Below are positions 19,301 through 31,435 of a stretch of DNA of 64,000 bases, in pieces. The DNA comes from Streptomyces cinnabarinus. GTDB lineage: Bacteria; Actinomycetota; Actinomycetes; Streptomycetales; Streptomycetaceae. The first letter of the stretch is position 1, and each line of letters opens with the position of its first letter. The notes under the pieces were generated by a model that saw nothing but the letters and a program-made list of their open reading frames with translations, made no database searches and was not told where the DNA came from. Both the position numbers and the translations under genes were made by a program. The stretch is from NCBI RefSeq assembly GCF_027270315.1, contig NZ_CP114413.1:2170001-2234000 (forward strand), given 5' to 3'.

Positions 19301-20622
19301 GCTCCTGGTTCGCCGCCCGCATCCGACACCAGGAGTTCCGGCAGGCCCGGTTCGAACGCGACGCCGGGGATGGCGGCCACCGGGCGGCGGACCACCTCGT
19401 CCAGTTGGGACGGGGTCATCGGGGCCACCATCTGGACCGTGCCACTCAGCGCCTCCGCCCGGCCGCCGGTGACCAACTCCTCCAGGGAGGCCGAGCGCAG
19501 GGTCGCGAGGACACGCAGGCGGCGGCCCTCCGGGTGAACCGCCCTGGCCATCGGCAGCAGCACGTCCAGCAACGCCCTCGCGTCCGCCGGGCGTGCTCCC
19601 ACCGTCTCCTCGAACTGGTCCAGCAGGATGACATGGCCCGCCGGGCCCGACTCCGCCAGGATGCGGGCGCCCAGCAGGGTCGCCGCCGAGCAGTCCTGGC
19701 CGAGGGCGCGGGCCGGCTCCCGTACCGGCGGGAACTGTGCGCCCAGCGCCTCCGCCAGGGTCCGGACCGGGTCCGTGTCCGGCTGGCCCGCGAAGTCCGT
19801 CACCGTGTGGCCCGCCGCGCGCAGCAACGGGAGCACTCCCGCTCGTACCAGCGACGACTTGCCCACTCCCGATGCTCCCGCCACCGGGACGAAGGGGTGT
19901 TCGCGCAGTGCCTCCGCGATGCGTTCGCTGTCCGCCCGGCGGGCGAAGAAGAGAGTCGCGTCCTGTTCGCGGAAAGGTTCCAGGCCCCGGAAGGGGGAGG
20001 AGCACAGGCCCGGTTCCAGGCCCAGGAGGTGGGCGGCCGGGATGAGGTACGCCGTGCTCGCGCCCGTTCCCGTGTCCGCCGCCACCGTCATGCCGACGAC
20101 GCCGCCCTGCGCCGTGTCCCAGACCGGGCCGCCGCTGAAGCCGCGGCCGATGGTCCGGCCGCGCGGTTCCATCGACGTCCAGCCCTTGCCCACCGGCGCC
20201 CGCAACCGGCCGTCCACCCACACGCCGTGGTCGTCGGTGCGGAGGGGGAAGCCGAGGACGCGGAAGGGGTGGTCCCAGACCGCCGTGCCGCCCGCGAGGC
20301 GGACGGGGGTGGTGCCGGGGGCGGCCGACAGCCGCAGCAGGGCGATGTCGCCGCCGCCGTCCCCGGCCACCGGGCGCCAGTGCGTGACCGTCGCGGGCAG
20401 GCGGGCGGACGGCGGGTTGAGGAGGGGGAAGTCGACCGTCACCGCGCCCGTCGGCGGGAGCGGGTCCGTGTCGGGGACGCCCAGCGCGTTCGCCACCACG
20501 TGGGCGCAGGTGCACAGGGTGTCCTCGGCGATGAGGAAGCCGCTGCCGGTTACCTGGCCGTCGTGGCTCCAGAACCGGGCGATACCGCGCGCGAGTTCGT
20601 CGTCAGGTGCGGGCGTCGGCAT
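16357..20622 (-). CDS. Trypsin-like protease / nSTAND1 NTPase / beta-propeller protein
   Basis: A 1421-residue multidomain protein. Domain 1 (about 1-205) is a trypsin-fold protease with an intact triad: His41 (CAHVV), Asp92 (GGDIALL), Ser163 (GRGFSGGP; the usual Asp before Ser is Phe). Domain 2 (about 209-640) is an nSTAND1 NTPase: SPFRGLEPFREQD start, Walker A GASGVGKSS (249-257), Walker B ILLDQFEE (332-339), then HEALVRQWP. A single membrane helix follows at about 647-666. The C-terminal 750 residues form a likely beta-propeller with blade-like repeats. Such proteins are proposed signal-dependent conflict or immunity switches in which the NTPase gates a protease. The start overlaps the Tryco1-like gene by 20 bases, so the two form a unit. 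Confidence 0.85.
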   Translation of the reverse strand: MPTPAPDDELARGIARFWSHDGQVTGSGFLIAEDTLCTCAHVVANALGVPDTDPLPPTGAVTVDFPLLNPPSARLPATVTHWRPVAGDGGGDIALLRLSAAPGTTPVRLAGGTAVWDHPFRVLGFPLRTDDHGVWVDGRLRAPVGKGWTSMEPRGRTIGRGFSGGPVWDTAQGGVVGMTVAADTGTGASTAYLIPAAHLLGLEPGLCSSPFRGLEPFREQDATLFFARRADSERIAEALREHPFVPVAGASGVGKSSLVRAGVLPLLRAAGHTVTDFAGQPDTDPVRTLAEALGAQFPPVREPARALGQDCSAATLLGARILAESGPAGHVILLDQFEETVGARPADARALLDVLLPMARAVHPEGRRLRVLATLRSASLEELVTGGRAEALSGTVQMVAPMTPSQLDEVVRRPVAAIPGVAFEPGLPELLVSDAGGEPGALPLVEFALAELWDRREHGRLTHTAYREIGGVEGALSRYADHQLAQVCKPPDGPDEPTARRLFERLARPVRGKEYARVARAFAHLPPELRTAAQALAATRLLVISRDSSGRETVALAHEALVRQWPTLRRWLDESRAFLTWHEKLRGRLREWEDSGCNDDLLLRGQELATARTTAALRPAELSLSESEFIRRSKTFQRRSVRRGRTGVALVAALAVLAATLTYFVTQAGRDADRRDRETAANELAALARDRFTDDPVEGAALAVLAHRTEPTEETYRALLEVYPGMAMARNVEEGFLGGRVTALAASADGSRVAVLTEDDEGGVRGDVITGLSVGKPEKHGLDGVPEGADSVAVSDDGARVVAAGPEGQGKVWRSADRAAVDEWARRDARVEGESLALDFSADGRIVLHVASKDVDASGTCLTGTRQDGVRLYLRDTGRGDTKSVPPGLLRAGACLTEAALAGAPGKDTPLVLLGEEASTGDVRDPESVRALALDSGARQWQEGPLDAVLIGAGGRTLGVRGQRDFDGSFRDPATGERLAAAGRYGSQPVSDVTGRFVTDDASGDILWHDVETGADYVTTRPLAYADIRLECPDNPLDLVTSRPGRDPVLHVLCNRDLVTFRLDRVRHPPLRGWKESAEFAPSGQKLAVVGTVDASGLPEGRLVLSVLSGNHWREVRADWGEFGEQSTDSAIFSRSGRSLVVWGDRGWALYEVRTTGPRLVKRTPRASPAEDAAEDPLVLDVRALGSDDFLLLGADGVRRLDADGDLTSAHAPDCRDAREMRRSDCVAIEVSPKNGTAWMLRRDGTVTIWDPEDEHGRGTTRRLGLLSDDFQPLGLRFRDDGERVAVVLRDELVVANPATGVRDHRLPVRGHTMIGAYGSDGRIVLASGFGHGSSSDTELWSEHGEEPIAALGLLWPEGAWRTAGNALHYGTDWGIGKIPLDKDTLVKTLCGPLGDYDPRALRENLPPASYAKAPCSADLR

Positions 20623-20959
20623 CGCGCTGCCCGGGAAGCGCCGGTTCGTTCGCCCAGTTCATGGTCACTGTGAAGTGCGCCTCGGTGGAGCCCCTGGCCA
20701 CCACGACCCCCGCCTCCGCGCTCAGCGTGATGCCGAACTCGACCGTGACCGATTCGGGCGGTCTGGGCAGTTCCCGGGCGCCCTCCAGGACCGCGCCCAG
20801 CGCGGGGCGCACCCGGGCGAGCGCCTGCTGGAGGGTCTCGGCCGCCCCGGCGACCGCGCCGCCGCGCGACACGCGCTGCACTCCGGCGGGCCCCTCGCCC
20901 GTCACCTCCAGCAGGACGACCTGCCCGTCGTCCAGCACCATTTCGCCCACGTACGCCAT
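20603..20959 (-). CDS. Tryco1-like (CU044_2847 family) trypsin-associated small protein
   Basis: A 118-residue beta-rich protein with MAYVGEMVLDDGQVVLLEV at the N-terminus, a helix around 40-60 (AGAAETLQQALARVRPAL), and C-terminal strands (VTVEFGITLSAEAGVVVARG). This matches the CU044_2847 family, described as the trypsin-co-occurring domain Tryco1. It is thought to be a partner or target of the linked protease-STAND protein. Its stop lies 20 bases inside the next gene, showing tight coupling. There is no signal peptide. Confidence 0.8.
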   Translation of the reverse strand: MAYVGEMVLDDGQVVLLEVTGEGPAGVQRVSRGGAVAGAAETLQQALARVRPALGAVLEGARELPRPPESVTVEFGITLSAEAGVVVARGSTEAHFTVTMNWANEPALPGQRDADART

Positions 20960-21124
20960 GGACCCGGCCCTCCACCTCGGCTGCGCTCGATCGGTCCCCG
21001 GTATTCCAGTTCGTCACGGACCGCAGTCGCAAGGCGCTCCCGGGTAGTCACCTCGTGTGGGTGACCCCGCGAGCCAAACCCGCCCCGCCGGACCCGATGT
21101 GGGCCTCAGCACACTCTCCCCTCG

Positions 21125-21290
21125 CAGGTCAACGGCAAGTTGACGGCCCTTCCGGGGCCGTGGTGGACTTCCGGAGCCAATTACGGCGGCAGAAGAGGAA
21201 GCCGGTGCGAGTCCGGCGCGGTCCCGCCACTGTCACCGGGGTAGGAACCCCCGGGAGCCAGGAACTCTCGCCACCGGTCTCGTCGTACCA
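21125..21290 (+). ncRNA. Cobalamin riboswitch
   Basis: The segment 21191-21240 carries the conserved cobalamin-riboswitch core GAAGCCGGTGCGAGTCC followed by GGTCCCGCCACTGT, and 21255-21272 has the B12-box-like GAGCCAGGAACTCTCGCC. It lies upstream of cobD in the leader of the cob operon, as expected for adenosylcobalamin feedback. The 5' and 3' limits are approximate; I did not fold the RNA. Confidence 0.85.
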
Positions 21291-21323
21291 GGGCGTGGAC
21301 ACCCTGAGTGAGGACATATCGCG

Positions 21324-21383
21324 ATGCTCGCCTGCCGATCGACATCCAGCACCAGACCCGTAACTGACTCCGCGATCGGCTGA
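21324..21383 (+). CDS. Possible 19-residue leader peptide before cobD
   Basis: An ATG at 21324 begins MLACRSTSSTRPVTDSAIG and stops 4 bases before the cobD ATG. A purine-rich GTGAGGA lies about 11 bases upstream. It falls between the riboswitch and cobD, and overlaps the hairpin at 21334-21380. It may couple cobD translation to upstream initiation. It could also be chance, since it is short and has no homologue I recognise. Confidence 0.35.
   Translation: MLACRSTSSTRPVTDSAIG
21334..21380 (+). promoter_or_regulatory. Hairpin directly before cobD, candidate translational control element
   Basis: The inverted repeat GCCGATCG (21334-21341) / CGATCGGC (21373-21380) would enclose a 31-base loop and end 7 bases before the cobD start, covering the expected ribosome-binding area (GGCTGAG). 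It may be the expression platform of the riboswitch. Pairing with the aptamer was not tested. Confidence 0.45.
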
Positions 21384-21387
21384 GCCG

Positions 21388-22329
21388 ATGCGGGCCGATC
21401 GCGTCTTCGCGTACGGCGCCGCCGCCGGCCTCCTGGGTGACCTGCTCCTCGGCGATCCGCGCCGTGGGCATCCGGTCGCCGTGTTCGGGCGGGCCGCGGG
21501 CGCCGTGGAACGTCAGTTGTGGCGTGACGACCGGGGCCGGGGCGCGCTGCACGCCGGTGTGTGCGCCGGTGGCGCCGTCGCCATGGGGGCGCTCGCCTCT
21601 CGTGCGGTACGCCGGTCCCCCGCCGCCTCCATCGCGCTGACCGGCGTCGCCACCTGGGCGGTGGTCGGGGGGACTTCGCTGGCCCGGGAGGCCCGGGTGA
21701 TCGGGCGGGCCCTGGAGGCGGGGGACGTCGGGGCGGCTCGGGCGCGGCTGCCGCATCTGTGCGGGCGGGATCCGCAGGCGCTGGACGCCGACGGGATCGC
21801 GCGGGCGGTCGTGGAGTCCGTCGCCGAGAACACCTCCGACGCGGTGGTGGGGGCGCTGGTCTGGGGGGCCTTGGGCGGGGTTCCGGGGCTGCTCGGGTTC
21901 CGGGCCGTGAACACGCTCGATGCCATGGTCGGTCACAAGTCGCCCCGCTATCGGCGGTACGGGTGGGCCTCGGCCCGGCTCGACGACGTCGCCGGCTGGC
22001 CGGGGGCGCGGCTGACCGCCGTACTCGCCGCCGCCGCCGGGGGGAACGCCCAGGGTGCGGTACGCGCCTGGCGCGCCGACGCGGTGAAGCACCCGAGCCC
22101 CAACGCCGGGCCCGTGGAGGCGTCGTTCGCGGGGGCGCTCGGGGTGCGGCTCGGCGGGACCTTGTCGTACGGCGGACGCATCGAGCACCGGCCGGTGCTG
22201 AACGGGGAGGGGCGTGCGGTGGACGTCGGGGACATCGAGCGGGCCGTACGGCTGTCTCGGCGGGTCGGTTGGCTGGCGCTCGGCGTGAGTGCCGTCGCGC
22301 GCGGTCTGGTGAAGGGAGCGCGGTCATGA
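21388..22329 (+). CDS. cobD: Adenosylcobinamide-phosphate synthase CobD/CbiB
   Basis: A 313-residue membrane-bound enzyme that joins adenosylcobyric acid with aminopropanol (phosphate) to give adenosylcobinamide (phosphate). N-terminal GLLGDLLLGDP matches CbiB, as do SVAENTSDAVVGALVWGALGG and HPSPNAGPVEASFAGALGVRLGG. It is the first structural gene after the cobalamin riboswitch and overlaps cobQ by ATGA, so B12 should repress the whole block. Confidence 0.95.
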   Translation: MRADRVFAYGAAAGLLGDLLLGDPRRGHPVAVFGRAAGAVERQLWRDDRGRGALHAGVCAGGAVAMGALASRAVRRSPAASIALTGVATWAVVGGTSLAREARVIGRALEAGDVGAARARLPHLCGRDPQALDADGIARAVVESVAENTSDAVVGALVWGALGGVPGLLGFRAVNTLDAMVGHKSPRYRRYGWASARLDDVAGWPGARLTAVLAAAAGGNAQGAVRAWRADAVKHPSPNAGPVEASFAGALGVRLGGTLSYGGRIEHRPVLNGEGRAVDVGDIERAVRLSRRVGWLALGVSAVARGLVKGARS

Positions 22330-23833
22330 CCGGCGGGGGGCTGCTGGTCGCCGGGACCACCTCCGACGCCGGGAAGAGTGTCGTCACCGCCGGGATCTGC
22401 CGGTGGCTGGTGCGGCAGGGGGTCAAGGTCGCGCCGTTCAAGGCACAGAACATGTCCCTCAATTCGTTCGTCACGCGCGAGGGCGCCGAGATCGGGCGGG
22501 CGCAGGCCATGCAGGCGCAGGCCTGCCGGGTCGAACCGACCGCGCTGATGAACCCCGTGCTGCTCAAGCCTGGCGGGGACCAGAGCAGCCAGGTCGTGCT
22601 CATGGGCAAGCCGGTCGGCGAGATGAGCGCGCGCGGCTATCACGGCGGGCGGCAGCAGCGGCTGCTCGGCACGGTGCTGGACTGTCTCGCGGAGTTGCGG
22701 GGCACGTATGACGCGGTGATCTGCGAGGGGGCGGGCAGTCCGGCCGAGATCAATCTGCGGCGGACCGACATCGTCAACATGGGGATCGCCCGGAATGCCG
22801 GGCTGCCGGTGGTGGTGGTCGGTGACATCGACCGCGGGGGCGTCTTCGCCTCCTTCTTCGGGACGGTGGCACTGCTCTCGCCCGAGGACCAGAAGCTCGT
22901 CGCCGGGTTCCTCGTCAACAAGTTCCGCGGCGACGTCTCGCTGCTGGAGCCGGGCCTGGACATGCTGCACGGGCTCACCGGACGGCACACCTACGGCGTC
23001 CTGCCCTTCCGGCACGGGCTCGGCATCGACGAGGAGGACGGGCTGCGGGTGTCGCTGCGCGGCACGGTCCGCGAGTCCGTGGTCGCGCCGCCGGTCGGCG
23101 CGGACGTGCTGCGGGTCGCCGTCTGCGCGATCCCGCTGATGTCCAACTTCACCGATGTGGACGCGCTCGCCGCCGAACCGGGCGTCGTCGTGCGGTTCGT
23201 GGACCGGCCGGAGGAACTGGCCGACGCCGACCTCGTGGTGATCCCGGGCACCCGCGGGACCGTGAAGGCGCTGGAGTGGCTGCGGGAACGGGGCCTCGCG
23301 GAGGCCATCGCGCGCCGGGCCGCCGAACAGCGGCCCGTGCTCGGCATCTGCGGTGGCTTCCAGATCCTCGGCGAGCACATCGAGGACGACGTGGAGAGCC
23401 GCAGGGGCGCGGTCGACGGGCTCGGACTGCTGCCCGTACGGGTGCGGTTCGCGCGCGAGAAGACCCTCACCCGGCCGGTGGGTGAAGCCCTCGGCGAGCC
23501 GGTCGAGGGGTACGAGATCCACCACGGGGTCGCCGAAGTCACGGGCGGGGAAACCTTCTTGGACGGCTGCCGGGTCGGTCAGACCTGGGGCACCCACTGG
23601 CACGGCTCGCTGGAGTCGGACGGCTTCCGGCGCGCCTTCCTGCGCGAGGTGGCGGCCGCCGCGGGCCGTCGTTTCGTGCCGGCCGCCGACACCTCCTTCG
23701 CCGCGCTGCGCGAGGAGCAGCTCGACCGGCTCGGCGATCTGATCGAACAGCACGCGGACACCGACGCGCTCTGGCGGCTCATCGAGTCGGGCGCGCCACA
23801 AGGACTGCCTTTCATTCCACCGGGAGCGCCCGC

Positions 23834-23837
<4 letters not shown>
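22326..23837 (+). CDS. cobQ: Cobyric acid synthase CobQ/CbiP
   Basis: A 503-residue glutamine-dependent amidotransferase that amidates carboxylates b, d, e and g of adenosylcobyrinate a,c-diamide. The N-terminal P-loop-like GTTSDAGKS and KAQNMSLNS belong to the synthetase domain. The C-terminal GATase domain has LGICGGFQILG with the nucleophilic Cys, plus GYEIHHG and a WGTHWHGSLE end. It overlaps both neighbours by 4 bases (ATGA). Confidence 0.96.
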
Positions 23838-27483
<3,646 letters not shown>

Positions 27484-27487
<4 letters not shown>

Positions 27488-29475
27488 CCACCCCCTTCCC
27501 CTTCACGGCCGTCGTCGGCCAGGACGACCTGCGGCTGGCGCTGCTGCTGAACGCGGTCTCGCCCGCGGTGGGCGGCGTGCTGGTGCGGGGCGAGAAGGGC
27601 ACCGCCAAGTCGACCGCCGTACGGGCGCTTTCGGCGCTGCTGCCCGAGGTGGACGTCGTTCCCGGCTGCCGGTTCTCGTGCGATCCGGCCGAGCCGGACC
27701 CGGCGTGTCCGGACGGGCCGCACGAGGCCGGTCCCGCCGGGGCGCGGCCTTCCCGGATGGTCGAACTTCCCGTCGGCGCCTCCGAGGACCGGCTGGTCGG
27801 GGCGCTCGACATCGAGCGGGCGCTCGCCGAGGGCGTCAAGGCGTTCGAGCCGGGGCTGCTGGCCGACGCGCACCGCGGGATCCTCTACGTCGACGAAGTG
27901 AACCTGCTGCACGACCACTTGGTCGATCTGCTGCTGGACGCGGCCGCGATGGGCGCGTCCTACGTCGAGCGCGAGGGCGTGTCCGTGCGGCACGCCTCGA
28001 AGTTCCTGCTCGTCGGGACGATGAACCCCGAAGAGGGCGAGCTGCGCCCGCAGTTGCTCGACCGGTTCGGGCTGACCGTCGAGGTGGCCGCCTCCCGGGA
28101 GCCCGACCAGCGGGTGGAGGTCGTCCGGCGGCGGCTCGCCCACGACGACGATCCGTCGGGGTTCGCGGCCCGTTGGGCGGACGAGGAGGCGACGGTACGG
28201 CAACGGATCGTCGCCGCACGGGAGTTGCTGGCGTCGGTGCGGCTCGGGGACGGGGCGCTGCGGCAGATCGCGGCGACCTGTGCCGCCTTCGAGGTGGACG
28301 GCATGCGCGCCGACATCGTGATGGCCCGCACCGCGACCGCGCTGGCCGCCTGGGCCGGGCGTACCGAGGTGCTGGCGGAGGATGTCCGCCAGGCGGCGCT
28401 GCTCGCGCTGCCGCACCGGCGGCGGCGCAACCCCTTCGACGCGCCGGGACTCGACGAGGACAAGCTGGACCAGACCCTGGAGGAGTACTCCGGGGACGAC
28501 GATCCCGACCCGGGTCCGGACGGGCCCGGCGGTGGCGGGGGCGGGGCGCCTGAGCCCGACTCCGGTCCGCAGGGCGAGGACGCCGGTGCGCGGCCCGAGG
28601 AGGGCGAGGGCGGTCAGCCGCAGCCGTCCGGTGCGGGCTCGGGCGAGCAGTCCGCCGTACGGGCCGCCGAGCCCTTCCGCACCAAGGTGCTGAGCGTGCC
28701 GGGGATCGGTGAGGGTGCCGCGGGTCGGCGCTCTCGGGCGCGGACCGAGCACGGGCGGACCACGGGGGCGCGGCGGCCTCGGGGGGCGCTGACCAAGCTG
28801 CACCTGGCGGCGACCGTGCAGGCGGCGGCGCCGCATCAGCGGGCGCGGGGCCGGTCGGGTCCGGGGCTGGTCGTACGGCGGGACGATCTGCGGCAGGCGG
28901 CCCGGGAGGGGCGTGAGGGCAACCTCGTGCTGTTCGTGGTCGACGCCTCCGGGTCGATGGCGGCGCGGCAGCGGATGAGCGCCGTGAAGGGGGCCGTGCT
29001 GTCCCTGCTGCTGGACGCGTATCAGCGGCGGGACAAGGTGGGGCTGGTGACGTTTCGCGGGGCGGCGGCCGAGGTGGCGCTGCCGCCCACGTCGTCCGTG
29101 GACGCGGCCGCGGCCCGGCTGGAGTCGTTGCCGACGGGTGGGCGTACGCCGCTCGCCGCCGGGCTGCTCAAGGCGCACGACGTGCTGCGGGTGGAGCGGC
29201 TTCGGGATCCGGCGCGGCGGGCGCTGGTCGTGGTGGTGACCGATGGGCGGGCCACCGGTGGGCCCGAGCCGGTCGCCCTGGCCGGGCGGGCGGCCCGGCT
29301 GTTCGCCGCCGAGGGGGTCGCGTCGGTCGTCGTCGACTGTGAGTCCGGGCCCGTGCGGCTGGGGCTCGCCGGGCAGTTGGCCGGTGAACTCGGGGGCACG
29401 GCCGTGACGCTCGACGAGCTGCGGGCCGACTCGATCGCCGGGCTTGTGAAGGACGTACAGAGGAGGGCCGCGTAA
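27484..29475 (+). CDS. ChlI-ChlD fusion, AAA/vWA cobaltochelatase partner
   Basis: A 663-residue fusion. The N-terminal AAA domain has Walker A GEKGTAKS (36-43) and Walker B ILYVDEVNLL. A Gly/Pro/Glu-rich acidic linker (about 335-400) leads to a C-terminal von Willebrand A domain with the MIDAS motif DASGSM (Asp487). It stands in for CobS plus CobT and supplies ATP-driven remodelling to CobN. The GTG start overlaps the cobN stop. The name chlID is descriptive; no standard symbol is secure. Confidence 0.9.
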
Positions 29476-30074
29476 TGCCTCAGGGACAGCCGAGTGTGGT
29501 TCCGGACGATGGGCTGACGACTCGTCAGCGGCGTAATCGGCCGCTGGTGGTCGTGCATACGGGAGTGGGGAAGGGCAAGTCGACCGCTGCTTTCGGGCTC
29601 GCTCTTCGGGCCTGGAACCAGGGGTGGCCGATCGGGGTGTTCCAGTTCGTCAAGTCGGCGAAGTGGAAGGTCGGCGAGGAGAACGCGCTGCGGGTGCTCG
29701 GCGCCAGTGGTGAGGGCGGGTCCGTCGACTGGCACAAGATGGGTGAGGGCTGGTCGTGGGTGCAGCGCGATCAGCAGATGGACAACGAGGAGAAGGCCCG
29801 GGAGGGCTGGGAGCAGGTCAAGCGGGACCTCGCCGCGGAGACGTACCGGCTGTACGTGCTCGACGAGTTCGCCTATCCCATGCACTGGGGGTGGATCGAC
29901 ACCGATGAGGTGATCTCCGTGCTGCGGGACCGGCCGGGGACGCAGCATGTCGTGATCACCGGGCGGAACGCGCCCGAGAAGCTGGTCGACTTCGCGGATC
30001 TCGTGACCGACATGTCCAAGGTGAAGCATCCGATGGACGCGGGTCAGAAGGGGCAGAGGGGCATCGAGTGGTGA
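29475..30074 (+). CDS. cobO: Cob(I)yrinic acid a,c-diamide adenosyltransferase CobO
   Basis: A 199-residue protein with a P-loop GVGKGKST (30-37) in HTGVGKGKSTAAFGLALRAW, then VFQFVKSAKW and LYVLDEFAYPMHWG, all typical of CobO/CobA/BtuR. It transfers the adenosyl group from ATP to Co(I). It starts at the last base of the previous stop (TAATG). Confidence 0.95.
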   Translation: MPQGQPSVVPDDGLTTRQRRNRPLVVVHTGVGKGKSTAAFGLALRAWNQGWPIGVFQFVKSAKWKVGEENALRVLGASGEGGSVDWHKMGEGWSWVQRDQQMDNEEKAREGWEQVKRDLAAETYRLYVLDEFAYPMHWGWIDTDEVISVLRDRPGTQHVVITGRNAPEKLVDFADLVTDMSKVKHPMDAGQKGQRGIEW

Positions 30075-31435
30075 TGTCCTCGTCCGTCCCTCGGCTGGTC
30101 GTCGCCGCGCCCTCCTCGGGGAGCGGGAAGACGACCGTCGCGACCGGGTTGATGGCCGCGTTCGCCGCGCGGGGGCTTGCCGTGTCTCCGCACAAGGTGG
30201 GGCCGGACTACATCGATCCCGGGTATCACGCGCTCGCGAGCGGGCGGGTGGGGCGGAACCTCGACGCGTATCTGTGCGGGCCCGAGTTGGTGGGGCCGTT
30301 GTTCCTGCATGGGGCGCGGGGGTGCGATCTCGCTGTCGTCGAGGGTGTGATGGGGCTGTACGACGGGGCCGCGGGGGAGGGTGAACTGGCGTCCACCGCT
30401 CAGGTGGCGAAGGTGTTGCGGGCGCCGGTGGTGCTGGTCGTGGACGCGTCCTCGCAGTCGCGGTCGGTGGCGGCGCTGGTGCACGGGTTCGTGTCGTGGG
30501 ATCCGGAGGTTCGGGTCGGCGGGGTGATCCTGAACAAGGTCGCCTCGGATCGGCATGAGGAGTTGCTGCGGGAGGCGCTGGAGTCGGTCGGGGTGCCGGT
30601 GCTGGGGGTGTTGCGGCGGGCTGTTCAGGTGGACACGCCTTCTCGGCACCTGGGGCTGGTGCCGGTTGCCGAGCGGCGTTCTGCGGCTGTCGAGGCGGTG
30701 GCCGCGATGGGGGCGCAGGTCGCCGCGGGGTGTGACCTGGAGGGGTTGCTGGCACTGGCGCGAAGTGCCGGGCCGTTGCCTTGTGAGGCTTGGTCGCCGG
30801 CCGAGGCGGCCTCGTCCTCGGACGCCGGACGGGCTGCGAGGGTTGCTGTCGCCGGCGGATCAGCGTTCACGTTCTCCTACGCGGAGCATGCTGAGCTGCT
30901 TGCCGCCGCCGGGGCTGAAGTCGTCCCCTTCGATCCCCTGCGCGACGAGCAACTGCCCGATGGAACCCAGGGGTTGGTCATCGGTGGGGGTTTCCCCGAG
31001 GTCTATGCCTCTGAGCTGTCCGCCAACGAGCCGCTGCGCAAGGCCGTTGCGGAGTTGGCGTTCAGTGGTGGGCCCATTGCCGCTGAGTGTGCCGGGCTGC
31101 TCTACCTGTGCCGTGAGCTCGACGGGCTGCCCATGTGCGGCGTGCTCGACGCGACCGCGCGGATGACCGAGCGGCTCACCCTCGGGTACCGGGATGCCGT
31201 GGCCGTCGAGGACAGTTCGCTGGCCGTCGCGGGCACGCGTATGCGGGGGCACGAGTTTCACCGGACCGTCGTGGAGCCGGGGGCGGGGGCCGCTGCCGCT
31301 TGGGGAGTGCGTACGCCTCACCGGCGTGTCGAAGGTTTTGTACAGCGTGGTGTGCACGCGAGCTATCTGCACACGCACTGGGCCTCCCGGCCCGGTGTCG
31401 CCCGTCGGTTCGTGGAGAGGTGCCGGACGTCATGA
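30074..31435 (+). CDS. cobB: Cobyrinate a,c-diamide synthase CobB/CbiA
   Basis: A 453-residue glutamine amidotransferase that amidates the a and c side chains. The P-loop is APSSGSGKTT (12-21). VGPDYIDPGYH and a C-terminal GATase with AECAGLLYLC (Cys339) and GHEFHRT follow. ATG 30074 was chosen because it makes a TGATG coupling with cobO; two in-frame GTG codons lie directly before it. In a pathway using CobN it acts on hydrogenobyrinic acid, and with early cobalt insertion on cobyrinate. Confidence 0.94.
   Translation: MSSSVPRLVVAAPSSGSGKTTVATGLMAAFAARGLAVSPHKVGPDYIDPGYHALASGRVGRNLDAYLCGPELVGPLFLHGARGCDLAVVEGVMGLYDGAAGEGELASTAQVAKVLRAPVVLVVDASSQSRSVAALVHGFVSWDPEVRVGGVILNKVASDRHEELLREALESVGVPVLGVLRRAVQVDTPSRHLGLVPVAERRSAAVEAVAAMGAQVAAGCDLEGLLALARSAGPLPCEAWSPAEAASSSDAGRAARVAVAGGSAFTFSYAEHAELLAAAGAEVVPFDPLRDEQLPDGTQGLVIGGGFPEVYASELSANEPLRKAVAELAFSGGPIAAECAGLLYLCRELDGLPMCGVLDATARMTERLTLGYRDAVAVEDSSLAVAGTRMRGHEFHRTVVEPGAGAAAAWGVRTPHRRVEGFVQRGVHASYLHTHWASRPGVARRFVERCRTS

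Noticed and set aside
16357..20622. STAND gene read as a phage or plasmid insertion
   Set aside because: No integrase, repeat ends or composition break; it lies cleanly between conserved genes.
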